The notes below the pieces were generated by a model. The model saw nothing but the letters and a program-made list of their open reading frames with translations, searched no databases and was not told the DNA's origin. Positions 1 through 8,387 of a stretch of DNA of 64,000 nucleotides are shown one piece after another. The translations under genes were made by a program, and so were the position numbers. Origin of the DNA: Kutzneria viridogrisea (GTDB lineage: Bacteria > Actinomycetota > Actinomycetes > Mycobacteriales > Pseudonocardiaceae); assembly GCA_014138725.1 (NCBI GenBank), contig JACJID010000001.1:1426001-1490000 (forward strand), given 5' to 3'. Numbering within the stretch: position 1 is the first letter of the stretch; each line of letters starts with the position of its first letter.

Positions 1-32
1 CGTGCCGTCCGGGAGCAATCCCGGACGGCACG
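1..32 (-). terminator. Strong hairpin terminator
   Basis: A perfect 14-bp inverted repeat (arms 1-14 and 19-32, 4-base loop GCAA) lies just past the stop of the leftward transglycosylase-like gene. Its position and very GC-rich stem fit an intrinsic terminator for that gene. No U-tract is visible, which is common in actinobacteria. Confidence 0.75.
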
Positions 33-45
33 CGGGGTGCGGGGG

Positions 46-1677
46 TCAGCCGGCGAGCTTGCCGCCGAGGCTGGCCCACGCGGAGTAGTTGCCCTGGGCG
101 TCGTTCTGCCAGCTGGCGACCACGTCGCCGTTCTTGCCGTGGGCGAACAGGACGCGGGCCCCGGCCGGGCCGGTGGCCGAGACGTTGCCGGTGATGTTGC
201 CGCCCAACGAGGTCCAGGGCGAGTAGTCGCCGAGCGCGGTGTTCTGCCAGCTCGTCACGACGTCGCCGCCGGTGCCCCGGGCGTACAGGATCCGCGCGCC
301 GGGGTCGCCGAGCACGGTGACGTCACTGGTGATGTTGCCGCCCAAGGAGGTCCAGGGGGAGTAGTTGCCCTGGGCGTCGTTCTGCCAGCTGGCGACCACG
401 TCCCCGTTGGTGCCTCGGGCGTAGAGCACGCGGGCGCCCGGGTCGCCGACGACCGTGACGTTGCCGGTGATCGAGCCGCCGAGGCTGGTCCAGGGGGTGT
501 AGTCGCCGAGGTCGCCGGTCTGCCAGCTGGTGACGACATCGCCGCCTGCGCCACGGGCGTAGAGCACCCGTGAGCCCGCGTCGCCGACGACCGTCACCTC
601 ACTGGTGATGTTGCCGCCCAAGGAGGTCCAGGGCGAGTAGTCGCCGAGCGCGGTGTTCTGCCAGCTGGCGACCACGTCCCCGCCGGTGCCGCGAGCGAAC
701 AGGACGCGGCCACCGGGCGGGCCGGTGACGGTGATGTCACCGGTGATGTGCCCGCCGAGGGAGGTCCAGGGGGAGTAGTCGCCGAGTGCGGTGTTCTGCC
801 AGCTGGTGACGACGTCCCCGTTGGCCCCGCGGGCGAACAGGATCCGCGAGCCGGGGTCGCCGACGACGGTGACGTCGCTGGTGATCGAGCCGCCGAGGCT
901 GGTCCAGGGGGTGTAGTCGCCGAGGTTGCCGGTCTGCCAGCTGGAGATGACGTCCCCGCCGGTGCCCCGGGCGAACAGGACACGTGAGCCACCCTCGCCC
1001 GCGACGGCCACCGGCACGTGCACGGTGGACGTGCCCGCGGCAGTGCCCTGGGCGAGGACCGCGTTGACGATGGTCTGCGCGTCCTCGGCGTTGGGCTGGT
1101 AGCGGTCGGGGTAGGCGGAGCGCTCCACGCCTTGGGCGACCTCGCCGACGGGCTTGGTCTGCCAGGTGTTGTTGGGGTAGGTGCGGGACATGGTGCTGAG
1201 GAACCAGCGGACTTCGTAGTTCACGTCGGTGCGCTGCGCGAAGGTCCCCTTGTCGGCGAGCATCTGGAACAGGCCGACGCTGGTGGCGTCGCCCCCGTTG
1301 AGGTTGAGGATGCTGGTCTCCACGATGGTCGCGGCGACCTCGATCACGGCGGCGTGGCTGTTGTACCCGGCGTTGAGCGTGTTGGTCACGATCGCTCTGG
1401 CGCAGGAGGCCTGTTCGGCGGACAGGCCGCCGGACATCTTGGCGTGCAGCCTGCCGCGCAACGAGTTGGCCAGCGCGCCGTCCTGGGCGGTCGGGCCACC
1501 AGCGTGGCACGCGGTGTAGCCGATGTCGGCCAGGGCACGCTGGTGCTGGGCGTAGGCGCTGTCCTGGCTGGCTGCGCTGGGTGCGGCGGCGGCGACCCCG
1601 TTCAGGCCCACCACCCCGGCCAGGGCCAGACCGGCTGCCACGGCACCACGGAACTTGGCATTTCCTTGCGTAGACAC
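46..1677 (-). CDS. Secreted lytic-transglycosylase-like protein with C-terminal seven-repeat beta-propeller
   Basis: A 543-aa secreted protein. Residues 1-32 form a signal peptide (hydrophobic core, AAA cleavage region). Residues 40-215 resemble a lysozyme/soluble-lytic-transglycosylase fold: a Glu in TIVETS (about residue 120) precedes SVGLFQM (about 133-139), the counterpart of the family's GxxQ motif. This suggests cleavage of peptidoglycan glycan strands. From about residue 221 there are seven repeats of about 45 residues, each with F/YARG..GDV..SWQ and WTSLGG, as in PLL/DUF346-type seven-bladed lectin propellers, so the tail probably binds sugar. The GTG start at 1677 is preceded by GAGGGG. 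The neighbour at 1723-3288 has the same tail on a different catalytic domain and points the same way, 45 bases upstream. The catalytic assignment is a motif-based inference; the propeller call is firmer. Confidence 0.75.
   Translation of the reverse strand: MSTQGNAKFRGAVAAGLALAGVVGLNGVAAAAPSAASQDSAYAQHQRALADIGYTACHAGGPTAQDGALANSLRGRLHAKMSGGLSAEQASCARAIVTNTLNAGYNSHAAVIEVAATIVETSILNLNGGDATSVGLFQMLADKGTFAQRTDVNYEVRWFLSTMSRTYPNNTWQTKPVGEVAQGVERSAYPDRYQPNAEDAQTIVNAVLAQGTAAGTSTVHVPVAVAGEGGSRVLFARGTGGDVISSWQTGNLGDYTPWTSLGGSITSDVTVVGDPGSRILFARGANGDVVTSWQNTALGDYSPWTSLGGHITGDITVTGPPGGRVLFARGTGGDVVASWQNTALGDYSPWTSLGGNITSEVTVVGDAGSRVLYARGAGGDVVTSWQTGDLGDYTPWTSLGGSITGNVTVVGDPGARVLYARGTNGDVVASWQNDAQGNYSPWTSLGGNITSDVTVLGDPGARILYARGTGGDVVTSWQNTALGDYSPWTSLGGNITGNVSATGPAGARVLFAHGKNGDVVASWQNDAQGNYSAWASLGGKLAG
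49..1017 (-). repeat. Seven tandem propeller repeats (first array)
   Basis: Seven in-frame repeats of about 135-141 bp encode the propeller. The inter-strand segment of each blade comes in three flavours (QTGNLGDYTP, QNTALGDYSP, QNDAQGNYSP), ordered here 1-2-2-1-3-2-3, as if a few cassettes had been shuffled. Confidence 0.85.
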
Positions 1678-1722
1678 AGTTGTCCCCTCTGTGGAATTCG
1701 GAATTGCTTGCTGTGGAGCGGA

Positions 1723-3288
1723 TCAGCCCGCGAGCTTGCCGCCGAGGCTGGTCCAGGGCGTGTAGTCGCCGAGCGCGCCGGTCTGCCAGCTGGCGACGGC
1801 ATCGCCGTTGACCCCGCGGGCGTAGAGGATGCGAGAGCCCGCGTCGCCGACCACGGTCACGTCGCCGGTGATGTTGCCGCCCAAGGAGGTCCAGGGCGAG
1901 TAGTCGCCGAGCGCGGTGTTCTGCCAGCTGGCGACGACGTCGCCGTTCTTGCCGCGGGCGAACATCACGCGGGCTCCGGCCGGGCCGGTGACGGTGACGT
2001 TGCCGGTGATCGAGCCGCCGAGCGAGGTCCAGGGCGTGTAGTCGCCGAGGTTGCCGGTCTGCCAGCTCGTGACGACGTCGCCGCCTGCGCCCCGGGCGTA
2101 GAGAGTGCGGGAACCGCCCTCGCCGACCACGGTCACGTCACTGGTGATGTTGCCGCCCAAGGAGGTCCACGCGGAGTAGTTGCCCTGGGCATCGTTCTGC
2201 CAGCTGGCGACGACGTCGCCGTTCTTGCTGCGGGCGAACATCACGCGGGCTCCGGCCGGGCCGGTGACGGTGACGTTGCCGGTGATCGAGCCGCCGAGCG
2301 AGGTCCACGGGGTGTAGTCGCCGAGGTTGCCGGTCTGCCAGCTGGTCACCACATCGCCGTTGACCCCGCGGGCGTAGAGGATGCGCGAACCCGCCTCACC
2401 CACGACGGTGACGTCACTGGTGATGTTGCCGCCCAGGGAGGTCCAGGGCGTGTAGTCGCCGAGGTTGCCGGTCTGCCAGCTGGCGACGACGTCCCCGCCG
2501 GTGCCCCGGGCGAACAGGACGCGGGCGCCGGACGGGCCGGTCACCGTGACCTGCCCGGCGATCTTGCCGCCGAGGCTGGCCCAGGGGGAGTAGTCGCCCA
2601 GTTCGGTGTTCTGCCAGCTGGCGACCACGTCCCCGCCGACCCCGCGCGCGAACATCGTCCGCGAGCCCGCGCCCCCGGTGACCGACACCGTGGAACGCGC
2701 GGTGGTCTGCTCGCGCTGCACCGGGTCGTCGACGATGCGGTTGTACCGCTTGGGGGCGAAGGAGTTCGCGTAGTTGGCCGCCCAGGTGCGCTGCTCGGCG
2801 TTGTGCCCGTAGTCGTACTCCTCCAGCACCACCGGCTGGGTGTGCGCGGAGTCGTTCCAGCGCAGGAACAGCGCCACGTGCTGCTGGGTGGAGTCGTGCC
2901 GGAACAGCACGTCCCCGGCCTTGAGGTCGGACCGGGCGACGTCGTGCATGACCTCACCGAGGTTGCCGGTCCAACGGGAGGTTCCCAGGTGCCAGGCCAT
3001 CGAGACGTAACCCGAACAGTCCTGGCGGTAGGTGCCGTACTGGTTGGTGTGCGAGTCGTTCTGGCTGTAGGGGACGTGCTCGTCGATCCAGGACTGGGCG
3101 CGGGTCAGCACCTCGCTCCTGGTGATCTGTCCGTCCACTGTGGAGTTCGCGACCGCCGGTCTGGCCGTGGCGGCCAGTGCCGGGCTCGCGGTGAGCACGC
3201 TCGTCGCGGCCAGCCCGGACAGGACCACCGCGGTGGCGGCCAGGGCGGTGACGGTGCGGACGAGGGTGCGGGCAGGTGTGGTGTGCAC
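1723..3288 (-). CDS. Secreted NlpC/P60-like cysteine hydrolase with C-terminal seven-repeat beta-propeller
   Basis: A 521-aa protein with a long signal peptide (about residues 1-40, ending ALAA). Residues 50-195 contain a cysteine-hydrolase signature: QDCSGYVSMAWHL with candidate nucleophile Cys91, and QQHVALFL with candidate base His137, spaced as in NlpC/P60 or CHAP folds that cut peptide stems of peptidoglycan. From about residue 201 there are seven blades of the same propeller as the downstream gene, some nearly identical in DNA. The GTG start at 3288 has GAAGGG about 9 bases upstream. It reads toward the transglycosylase-like gene (45-base gap), so the pair is probably co-expressed and would attack or remodel both the glycan and the peptide parts of a cell wall. 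Whether the target is the cell's own wall or that of a competitor cannot be told from sequence. Confidence 0.8.
   Translation of the reverse strand: MHTTPARTLVRTVTALAATAVVLSGLAATSVLTASPALAATARPAVANSTVDGQITRSEVLTRAQSWIDEHVPYSQNDSHTNQYGTYRQDCSGYVSMAWHLGTSRWTGNLGEVMHDVARSDLKAGDVLFRHDSTQQHVALFLRWNDSAHTQPVVLEEYDYGHNAEQRTWAANYANSFAPKRYNRIVDDPVQREQTTARSTVSVTGGAGSRTMFARGVGGDVVASWQNTELGDYSPWASLGGKIAGQVTVTGPSGARVLFARGTGGDVVASWQTGNLGDYTPWTSLGGNITSDVTVVGEAGSRILYARGVNGDVVTSWQTGNLGDYTPWTSLGGSITGNVTVTGPAGARVMFARSKNGDVVASWQNDAQGNYSAWTSLGGNITSDVTVVGEGGSRTLYARGAGGDVVTSWQTGNLGDYTPWTSLGGSITGNVTVTGPAGARVMFARGKNGDVVASWQNTALGDYSPWTSLGGNITGDVTVVGDAGSRILYARGVNGDAVASWQTGALGDYTPWTSLGGKLAG
1726..2688 (-). repeat. Seven tandem propeller repeats (second array)
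   Basis: Seven repeats use the same three blade cassettes in the order 2-1-1-3-1-2-1 (numbering as in the first array). Blocks such as 1928-2070 and 2206-2350 differ at only a few positions, which points to recent duplication or gene conversion. Confidence 0.85.
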
Positions 3289-3393
3289 GGTGGTGCCCTT
3301 CGTGGGAGTGATCTCCGCTGACGGGCAAAGGCTGCGTGCCGGTCATCAAAGAAAACTCAAAACCCACGTCAGAGCACCCCCGTGCGGGGTGGC

Positions 3394-5049
3394 TCAGCCC
3401 ACGGCCCTGGCCACCGCCCGGCCCGCGGTGCGGCCGGAGAACAGGCAGCCGCCGAGGAAGGTGCCCTCCAGGGCGCGGTAGCCGTGCACCCCGCCGCCAC
3501 CGAACCCGGAGACCTCGCCCGCGGCGTACACCCCGGCCAGCGGCTCGCCCCCGGCGCGCAGCACCCGGCCGGACAGGTCGGTCTCCAGCCCGCCGAGCGT
3601 CTTGCGGGTCAGGATCGACAGCCGCACGGCGATCATCGGCCCGGCCTTGGGGTCGGCCAGCCGGTGCGGCTTGACCGCGCGCATGACCCGGTCGGTGAAG
3701 AACCGGCGCGCCGAGTGGATCGCGTTGACCTGCATGTCCTTGCCCAGCCCGGTGCTGACCTCGCGGTCGCGCTCCACCACGGTGCGCTCCAGTTCGGCCA
3801 CGTCCACCAGGTCCGAGCCGGTCAGCGCGTTCATGCCCTTGGCCAGTTCGGCCACGGTCCGGCCGGTGATGAACTCGGGCGAGCGCCGGGCGAACTGTTC
3901 CACGGGGCCGACCGCCCCGGGCAGCGCGCGCTTGAGCAGCAGCCCCACGTCCTTGCCGGTCAGGTCCGGGTTCTGCTCGGAGCCCGACAGCGCGAACTCC
4001 TGGCCGATGATGCGCTGGTTGAGCAGGAACCAGGAGTGGTCGTGGCCACCCTTGACGATGTGCTCCAGCGCGCCGAGCGCGTCGAAGCCGGGGAACAGCG
4101 GGATGGGCAGCCGCCTGCCGGTGGCGTCCAGCCACAGCGGGGAGGGGCCGGACAGGATGCGGATGCCGTGCTTGCCCCAGATGGGCGCGTAGTTGTCGAT
4201 GCCCTCCGGGTAGTGCCACATCCGGTCCTCGTTGATGACGTTGGCCCCGGCCGCCGCCGTCACGCCGATCATCTTGCCGTCCACGAAGTCCGGCACGCCC
4301 GCGAGCATGTGCTTGGGCGGGGTGCCCATGGACTTGGGCCAGTTGCGGCGGACCAGGTCGTGGTTGCCGCCGATGCCGCCACTGGTGACGATCACCGCCT
4401 GGGCGCGCAGCTCGAAGTCCCCGACCACGGTGCGCGAGCTGGGCGCGGCGCGCTCCACGGTGCTGGGTTCGAGCACGTCCCCGCGCACCCCGTCCACCAC
4501 CCCGCCGGACTGTGTGAGCTCGGTGACGCGGTGGCGGAACTTGAAGGTCACCAGCCCGCGCTCGGCGGCCTCGCGGACCTTGCGCACGAACGGGTCGATG
4601 ATGCCCGGGCCGGTGCCCCAGGTGACGTGGAAGCGCGGCACCGAGTTGCCGTGCCCGTCGGCGAGGTAGCCGCCGCGCTCGGCCCACTGCACGAGCGGGA
4701 ACCAGCGCACGCCCATCGCGTGCAGCCAGGCCCGCTTCTCCCCGCTGGCGAAGTCCACGTAGGCGTGCGCCCACTGCCTGGGCCAGTGGTCGCACTCGCG
4801 GTCGAAGGCGGCCGAACCGAGCCAGTCCTGCAGGGCCAGCTCGTGCGAGTCGCGCACGCCAAGACGGCGCTGCTCGGGGGAGTTGACCAGGAACAGCCCG
4901 CCGAAGGACCAGAACGCCTGCCCGCCCAGTGACGCCTCGGGTTCCTGGTCGAGCAGCAGCACTTTGCGCCCCGCGGCGGCGAGTTCTGCGGTGGCGACCA
5001 GTCCGGCGAGACCGGCGCCTACGACGATCACATCAGCGTCATGGGCCAT
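3394..5049 (-). CDS. FAD-binding dehydrogenase, fumarate-reductase/KsdD-like
   Basis: A 551-aa flavoprotein opening with the dinucleotide-binding motif VIVVGAGLAGL (about residues 8-18) and the acidic end of strand beta-2 (LLLDQE). The body resembles the fumarate reductase/3-ketosteroid dehydrogenase flavoprotein group, in particular the mycobacterial FAD-binding dehydrogenases of the Rv0785 type. The C-terminal GEVSGFGGGGVHGYRALEG motif contacts FAD in that family. The substrate is unknown; oxidation of a C-C bond is the family expectation. The ATG start at 5049 overlaps the end of the upstream GH5 gene by 11 bases, indicating translational coupling. It has no signal peptide, so it acts in the cytoplasm. 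Confidence 0.85.
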   Translation of the reverse strand: MAHDADVIVVGAGLAGLVATAELAAAGRKVLLLDQEPEASLGGQAFWSFGGLFLVNSPEQRRLGVRDSHELALQDWLGSAAFDRECDHWPRQWAHAYVDFASGEKRAWLHAMGVRWFPLVQWAERGGYLADGHGNSVPRFHVTWGTGPGIIDPFVRKVREAAERGLVTFKFRHRVTELTQSGGVVDGVRGDVLEPSTVERAAPSSRTVVGDFELRAQAVIVTSGGIGGNHDLVRRNWPKSMGTPPKHMLAGVPDFVDGKMIGVTAAAGANVINEDRMWHYPEGIDNYAPIWGKHGIRILSGPSPLWLDATGRRLPIPLFPGFDALGALEHIVKGGHDHSWFLLNQRIIGQEFALSGSEQNPDLTGKDVGLLLKRALPGAVGPVEQFARRSPEFITGRTVAELAKGMNALTGSDLVDVAELERTVVERDREVSTGLGKDMQVNAIHSARRFFTDRVMRAVKPHRLADPKAGPMIAVRLSILTRKTLGGLETDLSGRVLRAGGEPLAGVYAAGEVSGFGGGGVHGYRALEGTFLGGCLFSGRTAGRAVARAVG

Positions 5050-6826
5050 GGGGCGATCCTAGTGCGCTGTCCTGCACCCGACGCGGTTCTTGGACACCGC
5101 ACTGGGACTTTCCACTCAGGACGGAGGCAACCCAGCGGACCAACTCCGCCCGGGCCGCCCCGTCGGGTGCGGGGGAACGGTCGAGGACCAGCGCCCAGTG
5201 CGTGCCGGGGGAGGAGTCGAGCAGCAACTCGTCCCCGGCCTGGTGCCAGGGCACGTCGGACACGACCTGCGGGGCGAAACCCGCTGGTAGGTGCAGTGCG
5301 GTGGGGGCCGAACCGGTGCTGCCCCGCCAGAGCAGCACGCCGTACCGGCCCTCGCCGACCAGCGCCTTGGTCGCGGGCAGGGAGTCCGGCACGGGGGCGA
5401 AGGTCAGTGCCTGCTCGCCGTCACGTGACCGGTCCTCGTAGCTGAAGCCGAGCAGGTGCCCGGCCACCGCCTTCGGGTACAACCGGTCCAGCAGCCGCTG
5501 GTCCTGCCGCAGCAGCACCGTGCCGTCCTCCGCCGTGCGCACGGCTGAGAAGTCCTCACCATTCCACGCGTCGGCGGCGGTGATCACCTTGTCCGGGTTG
5601 TCGTTCATCAGCTCGTGGTGCCGCCCGCTGGCGGTGTCCCAGTGCCACTGGGTACCCGACAGCACGGCGCCCACGGGGTGCGCCCACCAGTGGCTGCCCG
5701 CCGCCGTGGAGTCCAGGGCCTGGTACAGCGCCTTGTCCACGGTCGGCGCCTTGTCGGAGGTGAACCCGGTCAGCGGGTGGCCGAACTCGGTCAGCACGGC
5801 CGCGGTGCCCAGCGCCTCGGCCCGGCCGCGCACCGCGTTCAGGTCGGCGGTGTACTGCCCGTCCCCGGCCTTGCCGGGCATCAGCACCCCGGACTGCGCG
5901 CGCGTGTCGTAGAAGTGCGAGTTGAACACGTAGCGCGGGCCGGGCACCCCGGCGTCCAGCAGGCCGCCGGTCTGCCTGACCAGGCCGATGGTGGAGTTCC
6001 AGAACAGGTTCGGCTCCACGAACGCCGGTTTGTCCTGCCAGCCCGCCGCGTCCATGCGCGCCCGGAACCGCTGGTAGAACGGCCACAGCAGGTCGCGCTC
6101 CCAGGACCGGCTGTCCTGGCCCTGGTCGTAGCGCCCGGCGTAGGGCTCGTTCCACGGGTCCATGCCCACGATCCCGGCGAACTCGGCCGCCGACAGGTGC
6201 GTGCGCAGGTACTCCATGGTGCGGCCCGCCTGTGCCAGGAACTCCTCCCGCACCCCGTCGCGGTTGTGCCAGAAGTCGGCGTTGGCTTGCTGCACAACGG
6301 AGTTCTGGGTGATGTTCTGTCCCCAGTGGACGCAGATCCCGCAGGACTCGTGCGGGTGCGGGGCCAGCGCCCAGGCCGGTGCCCCGTCGCCGGTGTACCA
6401 GCTGTCCCTGGCGAACAGCGCCCGGGAGACCAGGTCCTGGTGCCAGTCGGTGATCACCGCGAAGCCCTGGTCCAGGAACGCCCTGAGCTGTTCGGTGAGC
6501 CGGGCGTGGTAGTCCGGGTCGCTCTGCCCGCGCACCGGTTCGGCGGCGGCCCAGTTCAGCAGGAACCGGACCGCGTTGGCCCCGGTGAGCCGCCGCATCT
6601 CGGTGGCCGCCTGGCGGGCCTGTTCGGCCTCGGCGAAGGGCAGGCCGCCGTGCTCGCCGAGCTTGACCCCGCCGGAGACGTTGAAGCCGCGCAGCACCAC
6701 CTCACGGCCCGCGCCGTCCACGAAGGTGTTGCCGCGCACGGTGATCGCGCTGGTCGGCGGCGGTGGGTCGGCCGGTGCCGGGACCACGGCGAGGCTCGCC
6801 ACCAGTACCGCTGCGACCGCCCGCAT
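5039..6826 (-). CDS. Secreted glycoside hydrolase family 5, endoglycoceramidase-like
   Basis: A 595-aa protein with a short signal peptide (residues 1-19). The GH5 barrel is recognisable from the acid/base Glu227 in GMDPWNEPY and the nucleophile Glu347 in VLTEFGHP, with TDWHQD near residue 128 and the substrate-side His in FNSHFYD (about 304). The insertion pattern and C-terminal beta domain (about 440-575) fit the endoglycosylceramidase-like branch, which cleaves glycolipids or beta-glycosides. The exact substrate is inferred only. The ATG start at 6826 is the first good start after a 72-base gap. It overlaps the following FAD dehydrogenase gene by 11 bases, so the two are probably one transcript. 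Confidence 0.82.
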   Translation of the reverse strand: MRAVAAVLVASLAVVPAPADPPPPTSAITVRGNTFVDGAGREVVLRGFNVSGGVKLGEHGGLPFAEAEQARQAATEMRRLTGANAVRFLLNWAAAEPVRGQSDPDYHARLTEQLRAFLDQGFAVITDWHQDLVSRALFARDSWYTGDGAPAWALAPHPHESCGICVHWGQNITQNSVVQQANADFWHNRDGVREEFLAQAGRTMEYLRTHLSAAEFAGIVGMDPWNEPYAGRYDQGQDSRSWERDLLWPFYQRFRARMDAAGWQDKPAFVEPNLFWNSTIGLVRQTGGLLDAGVPGPRYVFNSHFYDTRAQSGVLMPGKAGDGQYTADLNAVRGRAEALGTAAVLTEFGHPLTGFTSDKAPTVDKALYQALDSTAAGSHWWAHPVGAVLSGTQWHWDTASGRHHELMNDNPDKVITAADAWNGEDFSAVRTAEDGTVLLRQDQRLLDRLYPKAVAGHLLGFSYEDRSRDGEQALTFAPVPDSLPATKALVGEGRYGVLLWRGSTGSAPTALHLPAGFAPQVVSDVPWHQAGDELLLDSSPGTHWALVLDRSPAPDGAARAELVRWVASVLSGKSQCGVQEPRRVQDSALGSPHGP

Positions 6827-6850
6827 CCACGCCCCCAGGCTAGAACGTGA

Positions 6851-6872
6851 AAAAAATTCTTACCGGACGGTA
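6851..6872 (-). promoter_or_regulatory. A-tract plus 12-bp palindrome upstream of the GH5 gene
   Basis: The palindrome TACCGGACGGTA (6861-6872) sits next to a run of seven A (T on the minus strand) in the short gap between the PucR gene and the GH5 gene. It could be a regulator operator for the GH5 operon or a small terminator after the PucR gene; the two-base loop makes an operator more likely. Confidence 0.35.
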
Positions 6873-6898
6873 GCCAGGGGGTGCCGCGGCGTCAAGGC

Positions 6899-8125
6899 TC
6901 AGCCCGCGCGCTCCTCGCCGGGCTCCTGGGGCGCGGTGGTCAGCGAGGCCGCGCGCAGCGCCACCTCCAGCTCGAACCGGCTGTCCGGGTCGCGCAGCTG
7001 GTCGCCGAACAGGCCCTCCACCTGGCGCATGCGGTAGCGCACGGTCTGCGGGTGCACGCGCAGCCGGGCCGCGATCTCCGGCGCCCCGCCGCGGGTCTCC
7101 AGCCAGGCCAGCAGGGTCTCACCCAGCCGCTTGTGCTGCTTGTCGGTCAGCGGCTGCAACGGGGCCAGGCGCTTGCGGATCAGCTGCTCGACCAGGAACT
7201 CGTCGGTGAGCAGCCACAGCGTGGACAGGTGGTCGGAGCAGTGCACCGGGGAGCTGGCCTCGATGGCGTTGCGCTGCACCAGTTCCCTGGCGACCTGGGC
7301 CTGCCGGTGCGACTTCGCCGCGTCCGAGGTGGGCACCACGGGGCCGATCACCAGCCGCCAGCCGGGCAGCGCGTGTTCGACGGGGGTCCACCAGTGCTGC
7401 CCGCTCGGCTCGGGCACGATCAGGCAGGGGTCCCCGCCCTCCAGGTCGATCAGCACCTCCTCGGGCAGGGCCGGGCTGATCGCGGGCTCCACCTCGGGCA
7501 GCCGGTCCAGCACGATCACGCAGACCTGCTCGGGCAGCGGCCAGCGGGCCGGTCCGGCCAGCTCGGCGATCTCCTGCCGGGAGGTACCGGTGGGCGCCAG
7601 CAGCAGCCGCAGCAGCCTGCGCCGCCTGCGCTCCACCGTGCTGGCGGTGCGCGCCTGCATGTCGGCGTAGCCCTCCACCGACAGCGCCGCCAGCTCGTCG
7701 GCGTAGGCCAGGGCGGCCTCGCCCAGCGCCCACATCAGTTGGGTGGGCAGGCCGCTGCGCTGCCGGAAACGGATCATGTGCCGCCAGGCCACCCGGGTGC
7801 CGATCCGGTACGCGGCCTGCAACAGGTCCAGGCTGCGGCCCTCGCTGGCCTCCAGCCTGCCCAGTTGCCGGTAGACCTCGGCCGAGGCGTCCCGCGGGGT
7901 GTTCGGGTCGGCGATGCGGTCCACGAACTGGGCGAGCGCCTGGTTGACGCCCAGCTTGATGGCCTGGCCGTAGCAGCCGTCCATCGGCCGGGCGTACTCC
8001 GGGATGGTGGCCCGGATGGTGTGGATGATGTCCTCCGCCAGCGCGGGCAGCTGCGGCCGGATCAGCGTGGCCAGCTCCTTGGGCAGTGCCTCGCCGAGAG
8101 GGCGGACCGTGCTCACTTGTCTCAT
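6899..8125 (-). CDS. PucR/CdaR-family transcriptional regulator
   Basis: A 408-aa protein whose C-terminal 60 residues carry the PucR-type helix-turn-helix (EIAARLRVHPQTVRYRMRQVE). The central part resembles the GGDEF-like domain of this family and the N-terminal part is a helical sensory region. The start is placed at ATG 8125 because AAGGAG lies 7 bases upstream; the longer frame to 8278 adds an arginine-rich stretch with no ribosome site. PucR proteins usually respond to small metabolites and control nearby catabolic or secretion genes; the GH5-FAD pair downstream on the same strand is the natural candidate target. Confidence 0.85.
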   Translation of the reverse strand: MRQVSTVRPLGEALPKELATLIRPQLPALAEDIIHTIRATIPEYARPMDGCYGQAIKLGVNQALAQFVDRIADPNTPRDASAEVYRQLGRLEASEGRSLDLLQAAYRIGTRVAWRHMIRFRQRSGLPTQLMWALGEAALAYADELAALSVEGYADMQARTASTVERRRRRLLRLLLAPTGTSRQEIAELAGPARWPLPEQVCVIVLDRLPEVEPAISPALPEEVLIDLEGGDPCLIVPEPSGQHWWTPVEHALPGWRLVIGPVVPTSDAAKSHRQAQVARELVQRNAIEASSPVHCSDHLSTLWLLTDEFLVEQLIRKRLAPLQPLTDKQHKRLGETLLAWLETRGGAPEIAARLRVHPQTVRYRMRQVEGLFGDQLRDPDSRFELEVALRAASLTTAPQEPGEERAG

Positions 8126-8337
8126 CCCGGTGCTCCTTCCGGTGCGGACCCGCCCGGATCGACTGGCGGTTCGATCGACATCGGGCGACACCGTGCCCCC
8201 ACAGGCGATGGGCCGTGCACGAAGCCGAATTCTGCCACAGTCCGCAAGAGGCCGAATCCGCTGAGTAATCATCGGCAACTCTCGGCACAGGTGACAACTG
8301 CCGGACTCGCCGTGCGCATGGCGGTGACAAAACGTGC

Positions 8338-8373
8338 GCAGGGGCGGGACGCCGACCGGCGTCCCGCCCCTGC
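8338..8373 (-). terminator. Perfect 16-bp hairpin terminator
   Basis: Arms 8338-8353 and 8358-8373 pair perfectly around a 4-base loop, 14 bases beyond the protease stop. It is almost entirely G/C and lacks a U-tract. Confidence 0.8.
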
Positions 8374-8387
8374 TGGTGTGTGTGCTG

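Noticed and set aside
1018..3321. 767-codon plus-strand frame over the propeller genes
   Set aside because: The repetitive Gly/Val/Ala translation mirrors the propeller repeats on the other strand; signal peptides and catalytic motifs are on the minus strand.
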